Notes: generated by a model not told the origin, from the sequence alone. Positions 7,595 to 16,930 are shown, counted from the stretch's first letter. The stretch is 64,000 bases of DNA from Mesorhizobium sp. L-8-3 (GCF_016756615.1 NZ_AP023262.1:3535501-3599500), one strand, 5' to 3'. Made by a program: numbers and translations.

Positions 7595-8916
7595 ACAAGG
7601 CCGCCTCGAAACCGATTGTCCGAAAGCTCCGTTGCGCCGTCTACACGCGCAAATCCTCCGAAGAGGGCCTCGACATGGAGTTTAACTCCCTCGACGCCCA
7701 GCGCGAGGCCTGCGAGGCTTACGTGGCCAGCCAGCGATCGGAAGGCTGGGTGCTGGTGCCGGACCGCTATGATGACGGTGGGATCTCGGGCGGCACGCTG
7801 GATCGACCGGCTCTACGGCGATTGATGCGCGACGTCGAAACCGGCCTGATCGATGTCGTGGTCGTCTACAAGATCGACCGGCTTTCCCGCTCGCTGGCCG
7901 ACTTCTCGAAGCTGGTCGAAGTGTTCGAGGCCAACCAGGTCACCTTCGTCTCGGTGACCCAGAGCTTCAACACCACGACCTCGATGGGCCGGCTGACCCT
8001 CAACATCCTGCTCTCCTTCGCGCAGTTCGAGCGCGAGGTGATCGGCGAGCGCATCAGGGACAAGTTCCTGGCCTCCCGGAAGAAAGGCATGTGGATGGGT
8101 GGCACAGTGCCCTTGGGCTACCGGGTCGAGAACCGCAAGCTGGTCATCGAGGCGAACGAGGCCGCGACCGTTCGCATGATCTTCGATCGGTTCCTCACTG
8201 TCGGGTCGGCCACGATGCTGGCGAGGCAGCTCAATGCCGAGGGCGTCACCGGCCGCTCGGGCAAGCCGATAGACAAGGGCATGCTCTACAAGCTGCTCAA
8301 CAATCGGGTCTATATCGGCGAGGCAGTCCACAAGGGCATCAGCTACCCTGGCGAGCATGAGCCGATCATTTCGCGCGAGCTCTGGGACAAGGTCCATTCG
8401 ATCCTTGTGGAGAGCCCAAGGAAAAGGGCAGGGCAGAGCCGCAGGCAGACGCCGGCCCTGCTGAAGGGCCTGATCTTCGCGCCGAACGGAATGGCAATGA
8501 CACCTACGCACACCCGGAACCACGGCCGGCTCTATCGCTACTACGTCACCACCAGCGTACTGAAGCTTGGCCCAGACACCTGCCCAATTAAACGCGTCCC
8601 AGCCGCCGAAATAGAAGCCGCGGTCATCGACCAGCTTCGGGTCCTGCTTCGCTCTCCCGAGATGATCGTAAAGACATGGATGGCCGCGCGAGAGGAGGAC
8701 CGCGAGACTACTGAGAGCGACGTGCGGGAGGCGCTGGTTCAGCTCGATCCACTTTGGGACGAACTCTTCCCGGCCGAGCAGGCGCGCATCGTCCAGTTGC
8801 TGGTCGAGCGTGTCGACGTCGATATCGATGGGGTCTCGATCCGGCTTCGCACCAATGGCATCGGCAGCGTGATTTCTGAGCTGCGACAGAGGTCAGAACT
8901 GTCGAGGGCAGCTTGA
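7591..8916 (+). CDS. Large serine recombinase
   Basis: This is a 441-residue large serine recombinase. The N-terminal resolvase domain begins RCAVYTRKSSEEGL, with the likely catalytic serine at residue 22, and includes YKIDRLSRSL and the FAQFEREVIGERIRDK helix. A recombinase domain follows (RQLNAEGVTGRSG). There is a short C-terminal region without a clear zinc-ribbon cysteine set, so it is at the small end of the family. It starts with GTG at 7591, overlapping the DUF2924 stop. It probably integrates or excises the island. Confidence 0.9.
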   Translation: MNKAASKPIVRKLRCAVYTRKSSEEGLDMEFNSLDAQREACEAYVASQRSEGWVLVPDRYDDGGISGGTLDRPALRRLMRDVETGLIDVVVVYKIDRLSRSLADFSKLVEVFEANQVTFVSVTQSFNTTTSMGRLTLNILLSFAQFEREVIGERIRDKFLASRKKGMWMGGTVPLGYRVENRKLVIEANEAATVRMIFDRFLTVGSATMLARQLNAEGVTGRSGKPIDKGMLYKLLNNRVYIGEAVHKGISYPGEHEPIISRELWDKVHSILVESPRKRAGQSRRQTPALLKGLIFAPNGMAMTPTHTRNHGRLYRYYVTTSVLKLGPDTCPIKRVPAAEIEAAVIDQLRVLLRSPEMIVKTWMAAREEDRETTESDVREALVQLDPLWDELFPAEQARIVQLLVERVDVDIDGVSIRLRTNGIGSVISELRQRSELSRAA

Positions 8917-9314
8917 TGCCGAGCACCGAAAGCAACTCCTCCGAGTCGCTCGCTGTCCGAGTTCCACTTGCGATCAAAAAGCGAGGCGGAAGGAAGATCG
9001 TGGTCTCGCCTGACGGTCAGCAGACCTGGGCGCCTACACGCCCGCGCGTCGACAACACGCTTCTGCGGGCCGTCGTCCAGGCATTCCACTGGAAGGACCT
9101 GCTGGAGAAAGGGCAGTTCGCGACCGTCTCTGAGCTGGCGGAGGCAGAGAAGCTGAACACCTCTTACGTCTCGCACGTGCTGCGGCTGACGCTTCTCGCG
9201 CCAGACCTGGTGGAAGCTGTTCTCGACGGGCGGCAGCCCCCAACGATGCAGTTGCAGCCACTGGTCCGACAGATCGAATGTGATTGGCTTCGACAGCGTC
9301 GAGCCTGGATTTGA
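8916..9314 (+). CDS. Recombinase-associated helix-turn-helix protein
   Basis: The 132-residue protein contains the HTH-like FATVSELAEAEKLNTSYVSHVLRLTLLAPDLVEAVL in its C-terminal half, similar to the recognition part of ParB/KorB-type proteins. The ATG at 8916 shares a base with the recombinase TGA. This gene is the usual last member of the small-protein/DUF2924/recombinase cassette. It may regulate the cassette or assist recombination; no function is demonstrated that I know of. Confidence 0.7.
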   Translation: MPSTESNSSESLAVRVPLAIKKRGGRKIVVSPDGQQTWAPTRPRVDNTLLRAVVQAFHWKDLLEKGQFATVSELAEAEKLNTSYVSHVLRLTLLAPDLVEAVLDGRQPPTMQLQPLVRQIECDWLRQRRAWI

Positions 9315-9470
9315 GCCTAGGTCTGCATCGGTGACCTCCACCGCATCCGCTGCGAATGACTGCAATGCGCCGCAATGTCGGCAATGGAGACGACGTTGCC
9401 TTCACCTATGGAAGCGGACATTCGTGCTAAGCGGACTGGGAACTCACCGAGGAAACAGCGTTGAGCGCCG

Positions 9471-12400
9471 CTATTCCAGTCCCTGGCCTGTCTGCCGGAT
9501 AATGGTTTCCAAGCGCGCAAAACGTTGATCCTGGACCGCTTGTGGCCAAGCCGTTCGAATTGAGATCAGGCACTTCCGCAATTCGCTGGCGACCCATATT
9601 TGCTCGCCAGAAACAACGAGATCAAGAAATGTGAGCGCCTCTTGCGGAAACGTCTCGCAGTGCCCCGCTTCGAAAAGCAGGCTTACTGTGTAATCGGAAT
9701 ACTGCGCCGGCAAGAGCCAGCCGCGCAGCGTCGCCAATGCGTCGGGAAACGCGCCTCCCGAGGCTACGACAAGCTGGGCGAGCTTCTCTGCGACCTGCGG
9801 TGTCCTGATGTCGTGGGACTTGGGCCAGATGCCCCCAATATATGGTTTGGCCCTGTTCTGCCAATATTCTAGGCGACGCTCGGCAGCGCCCTGCAACCCA
9901 TCGATAAGGATCTGCGCCGCCCGAATCAAACCTTCTTCAGGCAGTACAGCGGTGGCCGCCCTGAGTTGTGCCTTGGTAAGGATATCTCCTTCGTCGAGAG
10001 CGACTACCGTAAGAAGTGCTGCATATTGCTCCGCAGTCTGTCCAAGATCGTTGTAATGGTGGGCTGTTTCCAGAAACTGGTCCTTCAGGGCCTCAAGTAA
10101 CGGCCGGAAAAGCCGCGGTGACCACAGGTATCCTGTCCATGCAAGAATGGCGGTTTGCGTAGAGCTCTGCCAGTCGAATTGAGGCAGAAGGAAACGCGCC
10201 GTCCACGTCCGATCCACGCGAAACAGCGTAATCGTATTTGTACTTAGCAAGATACGCCCATGCCGAAAGCCGGCGACGGATAGGTCGCAGATGCGAGTGA
10301 AGACATCCGCGAACTCATCGCGCAGTCCTTGATTGTCCTCAAGGCCGCCCGAATACCAGAAGTCGAGCACGGCTTCGGTTGCCATGCCAACTGGATGATT
10401 GATGGCGACTGTGATGGCGTCACTATCGTCCTCGGCCACCTCCTCGAGGCGTGTGTCCAAGATGCGCCGAACCAGTATGAAGAACTGATCGCGCTGCTCT
10501 CCAACGAGCTTTGCAACCGCTTTCAGCCACCAGGCTATCGCGTGGTCCAATTCCTGGATCACAGCGTCGGGAGCGTCCGCGAGAGGCATCGCCACCACGC
10601 GCCACGAGCGCGAGACGAGTTCGGCTTCTGACCATGCCTGGAGTGCCTGCCTCCACCGAGCGGTCAGCCATTCACCGCGCCTTGCGAGGTGTAGCAGCGC
10701 CGCCCCCGTCCTCCTGAAGTCCTTGCGACAGCGTTCCCGCCAGTCATCGTCTCGATCGAAGTCGTCCGCGTTGCGGTTCTCTTGCAACCACGCGACTATC
10801 TCTTTTACAGTCGAGGGCGTCGCCGAGTACGTCCGCCAAGGTCCGTCGCTCCCCCTCCAGACGGGAAACTCGTCCCGCTCGTCGGCAGGCGTCCATTTCG
10901 GATAGGTTTGCGCCAAAGATTGCAGGAGAATGGTAGCTTCCGGGACAAGCCTCCCGCCTGCCCCCCGAATCGCCGTAAGACGTATCCATATCTTGCGGTC
11001 CATGACGCGGCGCAAAGTCTCCGGTTCACGGTCTTCGGCAAACATGCGCGCCGGCGGGCCGAGCATGATGGCGCTCTGCAATCTCTCGGATTCCACCGGT
11101 GATAGGCCGGATGCCAGCGCTACGAGCAGGCGTATAGCCTCCCTATGTGTCTCAATTGACCAGAGCCACCAAGCATCGTTCAAGAGCAGCTGGTCGATTG
11201 CCTCCGCGGCCGGGAAGAGATCGCTTCTTTCGGCCATCGCAAAAAATGCCAGGCGCTTGAACGCCGGATAGGGAAGTTCAAGCCAACGGTGAACTTCTCT
11301 AACTGCGTTCAGCGGCAAGGATTGCGCGGCTGCCAGCCAGGAGTCGCGTGAGAGCTCGATGAGCGTTGTCCAATCGCGGTATCTTGGATTCTGAGGATGT
11401 TCGCCGATAGATGGCTGCTGCCAGTAAGAGCGATCCGATACATCATCTGCAGCATGCAATTCTCGCATGATGTCCATTGCGTCGAGAAGGAGTTCCGTCG
11501 CACTGCTGAGTAGCGCGGGAAGTGCTGCCTGCCATTCGACATTCTTGCTAACCTGCCGCAGAGCGGAGTGAACATGGTCTGCCGCAAGGACGAGTTCCCA
11601 CTCGACCAATTGATCAGGGCGCCGGCTCGCCAAAGCCGCGCCTGCGTCCTCATCCTCCTTCTCGGTCATTCGGTATGGCGGCCGTATCCGAATACGCGGC
11701 GAGAGGATTTCGCGAAGCTGCATCCGCAGTAAAGTGGTCAGGCCGGAGTGTTTGAGGCGCTTGGCCCAAGAATAGAGATCGAGATGATAAGATTGGCCGG
11801 AAACGCGACCCGAGAGAACCATTCGCCACAAAGCTTCCATCCCGGGTGACGGAGGTCTCTCCTCAAGTTCCTTCTCGAGGAAGAACCGGAAATGATCGTC
11901 CACTCCGCTGCCTTGGCTCACGACCCAAAGCAGAAGTTCCGGATTGTCGAGATGGCGTACCACCCAGCGCGCGATATGGGGCATGACCTTGTCCCACTGC
12001 GGGAATGCGCGATCAGTACGATGGACAAGCCGCATCCACGAAGAACTTGTGTAGGGTGCTGGACGTGCAATCAGGCTGTAGGTGAGCTTCTTGTCTTCCG
12101 CATCGTCGGGTCGAATGCCGAAGCGGACAAGGTCGCGGCACCCGAAGCGATCTTCGGCAAGGGCCGGAAGCCACTCGATCGATGGGAGCGGATCATAGTC
12201 CGCAAGCACCTTCGCTGGCAGGCCGCTTTCGTCGCACAAGGCCCAAAGCATCCGTCCAACGAAATTGTCCTGGCGAGTACTGCCCATAGGCCTGAGCCCG
12301 GCATAGCGCGAAACGATGGCCTCCTTTCCGCGGACTCCATCACGATACGTCTCGGCCCACGCATGAAGGGTCTGGTGCAACAGCGCATGATGATTGTGGT

Positions 12401-13214
12401 TCCTGTAGAGAATGGGCGTGACGTTTTTGGCTGCCCACTCTGCCTCCGCCTCCGACTCCTTGCCGCGGGCGTGATTGCCGAAAGCGAAGACTGAGATAGG
12501 TGCCTCGCCGAGCAACCGGTCAGCGGCGAGCGCGTCCATCATGTAGCGCATCACCGGATCATTGATGCTGTATCCGACGAAGCAGACGGTGTGGTTTCGA
12601 AAGAGCTCGCTGACAAAACGTGCGGCCCAACGCTCTGTCAGATAGGCAAGGCCAAAATCGCCGCTCGATATTACCAAGCGGTCGAGGTCCGTCTGGTTCG
12701 GGGAGTTCGGTAAGCGTCCATGCAGATAAACAACGCCGTCCCATTTCTTTTTCGGCACGGGCAGAAGCGGCGCTGCGAAATCGCCCAGCGTGACGCCGAG
12801 TCGGCTCATGGCTACGGCGAACAGCGAGTCGAAGTTGGTGGTGATGAGGCGCGATTGACCAACTCGATTCTTTGCTAACGTGAGAAGCGCTTCGTGAGTC
12901 TTGGTCGCGCCGGGCAAAGTCAGGTCGGGCGTGAGAACCTGCGCCAGGGCTCGACGAACAGCGGAACGACCATCGACAATCCTGTTTTCGAGAAGGCCAA
13001 TGGTCGTATCATACTGGCTCCCTTCCAAGGCGGTGCGCTCGATGGCATTGGGAATTTCGCCCAGTTCGTCGTAGATTTTCTCGACGAGGCCGCGAAATCC
13101 CGGGAGTCCGGCCGGATAGGAAATGCCGGCACCACAGAAAAATACGACGCGCCCGTCTTCATGAGCCTGCAGCAAAGGCTCAGGAACATCCGGCCCGTTC
13201 TTGATGAATTGCAT
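9471..13214 (-). CDS. SIR2-domain antiviral NADase candidate, DUF4020-like type
   Basis: The 1247-residue protein has an N-terminal SIR2 domain: FCGAGISYPAGLPGFRG (about 26-42) for NAD binding, TTNFD (125-129) with the likely catalytic Asn127, YLHG with His165, and FVGYSINDP (212-220). The remaining ~950 residues are helical, probably repeat-like, with a C-terminal portion resembling DUF4020. SIR2 proteins of this build (DSR and SIR2-DUF4020) deplete NAD+ upon phage infection. ATG 13214 has GAGGGG nine bases upstream; a GTG at 13271 is less likely. It stands alone, convergent with the recombinase operon. Confidence 0.8.
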   Translation of the reverse strand: MQFIKNGPDVPEPLLQAHEDGRVVFFCGAGISYPAGLPGFRGLVEKIYDELGEIPNAIERTALEGSQYDTTIGLLENRIVDGRSAVRRALAQVLTPDLTLPGATKTHEALLTLAKNRVGQSRLITTNFDSLFAVAMSRLGVTLGDFAAPLLPVPKKKWDGVVYLHGRLPNSPNQTDLDRLVISSGDFGLAYLTERWAARFVSELFRNHTVCFVGYSINDPVMRYMMDALAADRLLGEAPISVFAFGNHARGKESEAEAEWAAKNVTPILYRNHNHHALLHQTLHAWAETYRDGVRGKEAIVSRYAGLRPMGSTRQDNFVGRMLWALCDESGLPAKVLADYDPLPSIEWLPALAEDRFGCRDLVRFGIRPDDAEDKKLTYSLIARPAPYTSSSWMRLVHRTDRAFPQWDKVMPHIARWVVRHLDNPELLLWVVSQGSGVDDHFRFFLEKELEERPPSPGMEALWRMVLSGRVSGQSYHLDLYSWAKRLKHSGLTTLLRMQLREILSPRIRIRPPYRMTEKEDEDAGAALASRRPDQLVEWELVLAADHVHSALRQVSKNVEWQAALPALLSSATELLLDAMDIMRELHAADDVSDRSYWQQPSIGEHPQNPRYRDWTTLIELSRDSWLAAAQSLPLNAVREVHRWLELPYPAFKRLAFFAMAERSDLFPAAEAIDQLLLNDAWWLWSIETHREAIRLLVALASGLSPVESERLQSAIMLGPPARMFAEDREPETLRRVMDRKIWIRLTAIRGAGGRLVPEATILLQSLAQTYPKWTPADERDEFPVWRGSDGPWRTYSATPSTVKEIVAWLQENRNADDFDRDDDWRERCRKDFRRTGAALLHLARRGEWLTARWRQALQAWSEAELVSRSWRVVAMPLADAPDAVIQELDHAIAWWLKAVAKLVGEQRDQFFILVRRILDTRLEEVAEDDSDAITVAINHPVGMATEAVLDFWYSGGLEDNQGLRDEFADVFTRICDLSVAGFRHGRILLSTNTITLFRVDRTWTARFLLPQFDWQSSTQTAILAWTGYLWSPRLFRPLLEALKDQFLETAHHYNDLGQTAEQYAALLTVVALDEGDILTKAQLRAATAVLPEEGLIRAAQILIDGLQGAAERRLEYWQNRAKPYIGGIWPKSHDIRTPQVAEKLAQLVVASGGAFPDALATLRGWLLPAQYSDYTVSLLFEAGHCETFPQEALTFLDLVVSGEQIWVASELRKCLISIRTAWPQAVQDQRFARLETIIRQTGQGLE

Positions 13215-13809
13215 GTTTGCAAACCCCTCGCACAGCGAAGTCTCAGGCAGCAGTTCGCGAAGAGCAAGCACATTGAGCCGATTGTCCCCCTGGAATTATC
13301 ACATCAGATCGAGCCAGGTGGGAGGTGTGATCAGACGCGGCCTTGTTGAAGAAGCCCGTGCTCTGCCTCAGCCAAATCACGCTCAATGCAGGCGCAACGA
13401 CCGGTTCTTGACCTCTACCTCAGCCACGCGAGCCGTCCGCGCAGCGGGTTCGTCGGCCCCTTACAGATTGCTCTGACGACTGCGGCTTTCGGTGCGGCTT
13501 TGACCTTGAGGAGCGCGAGAGTCTGGTGCCTGGAAGATGGTTTGTTCGAATTTCAGAACTCTTCGCTCAGGCCCAGCAATCGCAAACTCCATGCAGCGCC
13601 AGGCTAACATAACCTATTGAAATCGTTGGATGCCGGAACCTGTGTGCTAAATCGCGTAGCACACAGGTTTGGAGAATATTCGCTCTCTTGAGGCCGCATT
13701 GGCGAGCTTGGCGCTGGATTCAGAAAACAGGTTTCTGCTGAAAACCGCGCAAACACTGGGCTTTTCAGGAGACTAAGAGTTCGCCGGAGAATTGTTTGGC
13801 AAATTGGAG
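13215..13809. other. Gene-free 595-bp region between the SIR2 gene and tRNA-Met
   Basis: I see no convincing coding region here. It should hold the SIR2 gene promoter near its left end. It contains a strong hairpin (13637-13669) and probably the right edge of the island. No second copy of the tRNA 3' end was noticed. Confidence 0.5.
13637..13669. repeat. Perfect 13-bp inverted repeat near the island edge
   Basis: AACCTGTGTGCTA (13637-13649) and TAGCACACAGGTT (13657-13669) flank a 7-nt loop. There is no following T-tract in either direction, so a classic intrinsic terminator is doubtful. Its position in an intergenic gap by the tRNA makes an operator, an attachment-site element or a structured RNA possible. 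Confidence 0.6.
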
Positions 13810-13886
13810 TGGTAGCGGAGGAGGGATTCGAACCCCCGACACAAGGATTATGATTCCTCTGCTCTAACCTACTGAGCTACTCCGCC
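13810..13886 (-). tRNA. tRNA-Met (CAU), elongator type
   Basis: The 77-nt gene folds as a cloverleaf. The acceptor 5' strand GGCGGAG pairs with CUCCGCU through one terminal G-U pair. The D-arm is AGCTCAGTAGGTTAGAGC, the anticodon loop ATCATAA gives CAU, the T-arm contains GGTTCGAATCC, and CCA is encoded at 13810-13812. The CAU anticodon could also be tRNA-Ile2 with a modified C34; the body looks like elongator Met. It is transcribed towards the island. Confidence 0.85.
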
Positions 13887-14131
13887 CCGGTTGGCCTTTC
13901 CCGATCGTCGGCGAAGCGCATCGGCCGGGTTGGTCGCCAAGGACGCGCGGATATAAGGTTGGCAGGCCGATACTGTCAAGCGCGGAACTTAACGCTCGCC
14001 GCGGCAATTGCCCGGCAAAGCCCTTTGCCGACGCAAGGCCGCAATTGTCGCGGCTTGGCGATGGTTCCCGGGGTTGAGTTCGCGCGCCCCCGCCGTTATG
14101 TCTCCGCCACGAATTTTCGAGATCTGGCTTC

Positions 14132-15085
14132 ATGAAAGCGCGCATCGCTGTCCTTGGTTGCGGATACTGGGGCAGCAACCACATCCGCACCTTGAAGTCG
14201 CTGGGCGCCCTCTACGCGGTTTCGGACGCCAATGGCGCGCGCGCGGAAGGCTTCGCCAGCGAGCAGGAATGCCTGGCCATCGCGCCCGACGAACTGATCC
14301 GTCGCGACGATGTCGACGCCATCGTGCTCGCGCTGCCGCCGCAGTTCCATGCCGAATTCGCGATCGCCGCGGTCGAGCACGGCAAGGACGTGCTGGTGGA
14401 GAAGCCGATCGCCCTCACCGTCGCCGATGCCGAACGCTCCGTCGCCGCCGCCAGGACAAACCATCGCGTGTTCATGGTCGGCCACGTGCTGCGCTTCCAT
14501 CCGGCCTTCGAGAAGCTCAAGGAACTCATCGACCAAGGCGAACTCGGCGAGGTGCGCTACGTTCATTCCCACCGGCTCGGGCTCGGCAAGTTCCACACCG
14601 AGAACGACGCGCTGTGGGACCTTGCGCCGCATGACCTGTCGATGATCCTGGCCATCACCGGAACCGCGCCTGTCGAGATCAGGGGCGAGGGGGCGGCACT
14701 CCTCGACCATCTCAGCGATTTCGCCCATCTGCATATGCGCTTTCCCAACGGGATGCGCGGCCACCTCTTCGCGTCGCGGCTCAATCCCTATCGCGAGCGC
14801 CGCCTGACTGTCGTCGGCACCAAGGCGATGGCGGTGTTCGACGACGTCGAACCCTGGGAGCGCAAGCTCGCCGTCTATCGGCACGAGGTCTGGCAGGATA
14901 GCGGACAATGGGCCTTCACCCAGAACGAGCCGTCCTATGTGCCGGTCGAGCAGGGCATGCCGCTGACCCGCGAACTTCAGCATTTCATGGAATGCATCGA
15001 GACGCGCGCCGAGCCACGCACCGATGGCGAGGAAGCGATCCGTGTGCTGCAGATCCTGACCGCCGGGACGATAGTTCATGATTGA
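14132..15085 (+). CDS. Gfo/Idh/MocA family oxidoreductase
   Basis: The 317-residue protein has an N-terminal Rossmann fold (VLGCGYWGSNHIRTL, residues 6-20) and the family signature VEKPIALT near residue 90, whose lysine is catalytic. GHVLRFHPAFEKLKEL and the DLAPHDLSMI segment, supplying the active-site histidine, follow. The closest functional types appear to be nucleotide-sugar 3-dehydrogenases of the GnnA/WlbA kind, acting in lipid A or surface polysaccharide synthesis, but no partner aminotransferase is adjacent. The substrate is therefore unassigned. It converges on mnmA. Confidence 0.75.
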   Translation: MKARIAVLGCGYWGSNHIRTLKSLGALYAVSDANGARAEGFASEQECLAIAPDELIRRDDVDAIVLALPPQFHAEFAIAAVEHGKDVLVEKPIALTVADAERSVAAARTNHRVFMVGHVLRFHPAFEKLKELIDQGELGEVRYVHSHRLGLGKFHTENDALWDLAPHDLSMILAITGTAPVEIRGEGAALLDHLSDFAHLHMRFPNGMRGHLFASRLNPYRERRLTVVGTKAMAVFDDVEPWERKLAVYRHEVWQDSGQWAFTQNEPSYVPVEQGMPLTRELQHFMECIETRAEPRTDGEEAIRVLQILTAGTIVHD

Positions 15086-15091
15086 GAAATT

Positions 15092-15200
15092 GAGCGAATA
15101 GCGAATAGTGAGTAGCGAATAGGGAACGACCGACGAGGCGTATCCGCCTCGACAGCTCCTCTTCTTTCCCTATTCGCTACTCACTATTCGCTATTCGCTC
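15092..15200. repeat. Perfect 34-bp inverted repeat built from heptamers, with an inner hairpin
   Basis: Arms 15092-15125 and 15167-15200 are exact reverse complements. Each arm consists of GCGAATA-like heptamers (three GCGAATA and one GTGAGTA). The 41-nt spacer contains a second 7-bp hairpin (15134-15140 with 15145-15151). It fills the gap between two convergent genes and the right arm runs into the mnmA stop codon. It could act as a bidirectional terminator or be a miniature mobile repeat. Confidence 0.85.
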
Positions 15201-16389
15201 ATTCCGCCGGCACCTGTGCGGGCATCGCCGCCAGCCGTGTCAGCATGGCTTCGGCCTCGGCGCCGCGCTCCGACCGCTCGATGAAGCCGCCGCCGAAGAC
15301 GCGAGCGTCGTTGCCGTCATCGGAATAGAGCACGCAGGCCTGGCCTGGCGCTATACCGGATTCGCCCTGGGCGAGTTCGACCCAGATCTTGCCGGCATGG
15401 TGATGGAGCACGGCCGGCCGTGGCGGCCGGGTCGAGCGCACCTTGGCATAAAGCTCGAGCCCTTCCTCGGACAAGTCGGACAGGGCGGCGTCGCCCAGCC
15501 AGTTGACGCCGCGCAGGTAGATCTTGTGGGTCTCCAGCGCCTCGCGCGGGCCGACGATGACACGCGCCCTCTCGGCATCGAGATGGACGACGTAGAGCGG
15601 CTCGCCCGACGCGATGCCGATGCCGCGGCGCTGGCCGATCGTATAGCGAAGGATGCCGTCATGCCGGCCGAGCACGCGGCCGTCGATATGGACGATCTCG
15701 CCGGGCGAGGCGGCTTCCGGCTTCAGCTTGGCGATGATGTCGGTATATCTGCCCTGCGGCACGAAGCATATGTCCTGGCTGTCGGCCTTGGCCGCGACGG
15801 TCAGGCCCATCTCCTCGGCGATCCGGCGCACGTCGGGCTTCGACATGCCGCCGAGCGGAAAGCGCAGATAGTCGATCTGCTCCTGGGTCGTGGCGAACAG
15901 GAAGTAGCTCTGGTCGCGGTCGCTGTCGACCGGCCGGTAGAGCGCGCGATGCGCGCCGTTGGAGCGCGAGCGGATGTAGTGGCCCGTCGCCAGCGCGTCG
16001 GCGCCGAGGTCGCGCGCGGTCTCCAAGAGATCGGCGAACTTGACGGTCTGGTTGCAGGAGACGCAGGGAATGGGAGTCTCGCCGGAGACATAGCTCTCGG
16101 CGAACGGGTCGATCACCGCCTTGCGGAAACGCTCCTCATAGTCGAGCACGTAATGGGGAATGCCGAGCGTTTCGGCGACGCGCCTGGCATCGGCGATGTC
16201 CTGGCCGGCGCAGCACGAGCCGGTGCGGTGGGTGGCCGCGCCGTGATCATAAAGCTGCAGCGTCACACCGACGACCGAATAGCCCTCGCGCTTGAGGATG
16301 CCGGCCACCACGGAGGAATCGACGCCGCCTGACATGGCCACGACGACGCGGGTGTCTTCGGGACGTGCCGGCAGATCCAGGCTGTTCAT
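15199..16389 (-). CDS. mnmA: tRNA-specific 2-thiouridylase MnmA
   Basis: The 396-residue enzyme forms s2U34 in tRNA-Lys, Glu and Gln. The PP-loop SGGVDS is at 20-25, the catalytic cysteine context IPCVSCN lies mid-protein, and [13 protein letters not shown] plus [16 protein letters not shown] are family signatures. I chose ATG 16389, giving the normal family length; an upstream in-frame extension to 16527 has no support. The last 20-odd residues are a loosely conserved tail. It is transcribed convergently with the oxidoreductase. Confidence 0.95.
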   Translation of the reverse strand: MNSLDLPARPEDTRVVVAMSGGVDSSVVAGILKREGYSVVGVTLQLYDHGAATHRTGSCCAGQDIADARRVAETLGIPHYVLDYEERFRKAVIDPFAESYVSGETPIPCVSCNQTVKFADLLETARDLGADALATGHYIRSRSNGAHRALYRPVDSDRDQSYFLFATTQEQIDYLRFPLGGMSKPDVRRIAEEMGLTVAAKADSQDICFVPQGRYTDIIAKLKPEAASPGEIVHIDGRVLGRHDGILRYTIGQRRGIGIASGEPLYVVHLDAERARVIVGPREALETHKIYLRGVNWLGDAALSDLSEEGLELYAKVRSTRPPRPAVLHHHAGKIWVELAQGESGIAPGQACVLYSDDGNDARVFGGGFIERSERGAEAEAMLTRLAAMPAQVPAE

Positions 16390-16596
16390 GGGTCGGTTTC
16401 CGATGCTCGATAACGGCGCTTCATGCCAATGATGCCAATATAGGTCAAGCAAAGTGCCAACACCACCGCGGCCGGGCTCCTTCAATGAGCCCGCATGTTG
16501 GCACATCCAGGCCCGGTGGATGCTCACGCATCCAACTTACCTCAGTCGCCGGCGCGGCCCATTCGGGCCGCTTGTCGTTCGCGCTACCGCATCGGC

Positions 16597-16620
16597 CCGA
16601 AAATCGTGCTCGATTTTCGG
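16597..16620. repeat. Palindrome of a rhizobial dispersed-repeat type
   Basis: CCGAAAATCG and CGATTTTCGG flank the loop TGCT, followed by AAAGCACGATGCG. Palindromes of this wording are scattered through rhizobial intergenic regions. I rely on memory for that; only the palindrome itself is seen here. Confidence 0.6.
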
Positions 16621-16795
16621 AAAGCACGATGCGGCACTCGACAAGTGGCAGATCGTCCTTTGCGCGTCCTGGTGGACGCCCGGCGCTCTGGCGGGCGCGG
16701 GCGGCGCAGTCGCGCGCTCCAAACGTCGGTGTTATCGACCTTTGGCATTCGTCACCGCCGTTGCCGGGCCTGCAGCCCGTCCTTGCCGGGCGCCC

Positions 16796-16825
16796 GGTCA
16801 TGGCAAACAAGGTCATGGCAAACAA
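16796..16825. repeat. 15-bp exact tandem duplication
   Basis: GGTCATGGCAAACAA occurs twice head to tail (16796-16810 and 16811-16825), about 105 bp upstream of the sciP start. It could be a simple slippage duplication or a pair of protein-binding sites. Confidence 0.7.
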
Positions 16826-16861
16826 AAGGTAAACCCGGCCACCAGAGCGTGTATGAGTTGT

Positions 16862-16876
16862 TTAGGTCTTTTTTAA
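16862..16876 (+). promoter_or_regulatory. Candidate CtrA box upstream of sciP
   Basis: TTAG-N7-TTAA matches the CtrA consensus TTAA-N7-TTAA at seven of eight positions, 54 bp before the sciP ATG. A second TTAGGTCTT lies exactly 40 bp downstream (16902). In Caulobacter sciP is transcribed under CtrA control, which agrees with this site. Confidence 0.5.
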
Positions 16877-16930
16877 AGCTGTCCGGCTAATCTCGGTTCG
16901 ATTAGGTCTTTGAGTAGCGTAGAGAGTACG

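Larger units (their letters stand above)
1..13700. mobile_element. Putative integrative genomic island (right part; left end lies outside the window)
   Basis: This stretch combines a plasmid- or satellite-like replication operon, a large serine recombinase operon and two putative defence modules. Housekeeping genes begin only after the tRNA-Met at 13810-13886. No left boundary is visible and I found no repeat of the tRNA 3' end inside the island, so the attachment site is undetermined. The right boundary is placed only approximately, between the SIR2 gene start (13214) and the tRNA. The boundary and the single-element interpretation are inference; the gene content is seen directly. Confidence 0.55.
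16390..16930. promoter_or_regulatory. 541-bp divergent intergenic region between mnmA and sciP
   Basis: No gene is supported here. The region holds the mnmA promoter, a dispersed-repeat palindrome (16597-16620), a 15-bp tandem duplication (16796-16825) and a candidate CtrA box (16862-16876) before sciP. Confidence 0.6.

Noticed and set aside
13386-13607. A 73-codon open frame near the island edge
   Set aside because: It has no ribosome site, no family motif and unusual composition; I treat the region as gene-free.
13810-13886. tRNA-Met 3' end as the island attachment site
   Set aside because: I found no direct repeat of it inside the window, and the recombinase is of the serine type, which does not usually use tRNA 3' ends. 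It remains unproven either way.
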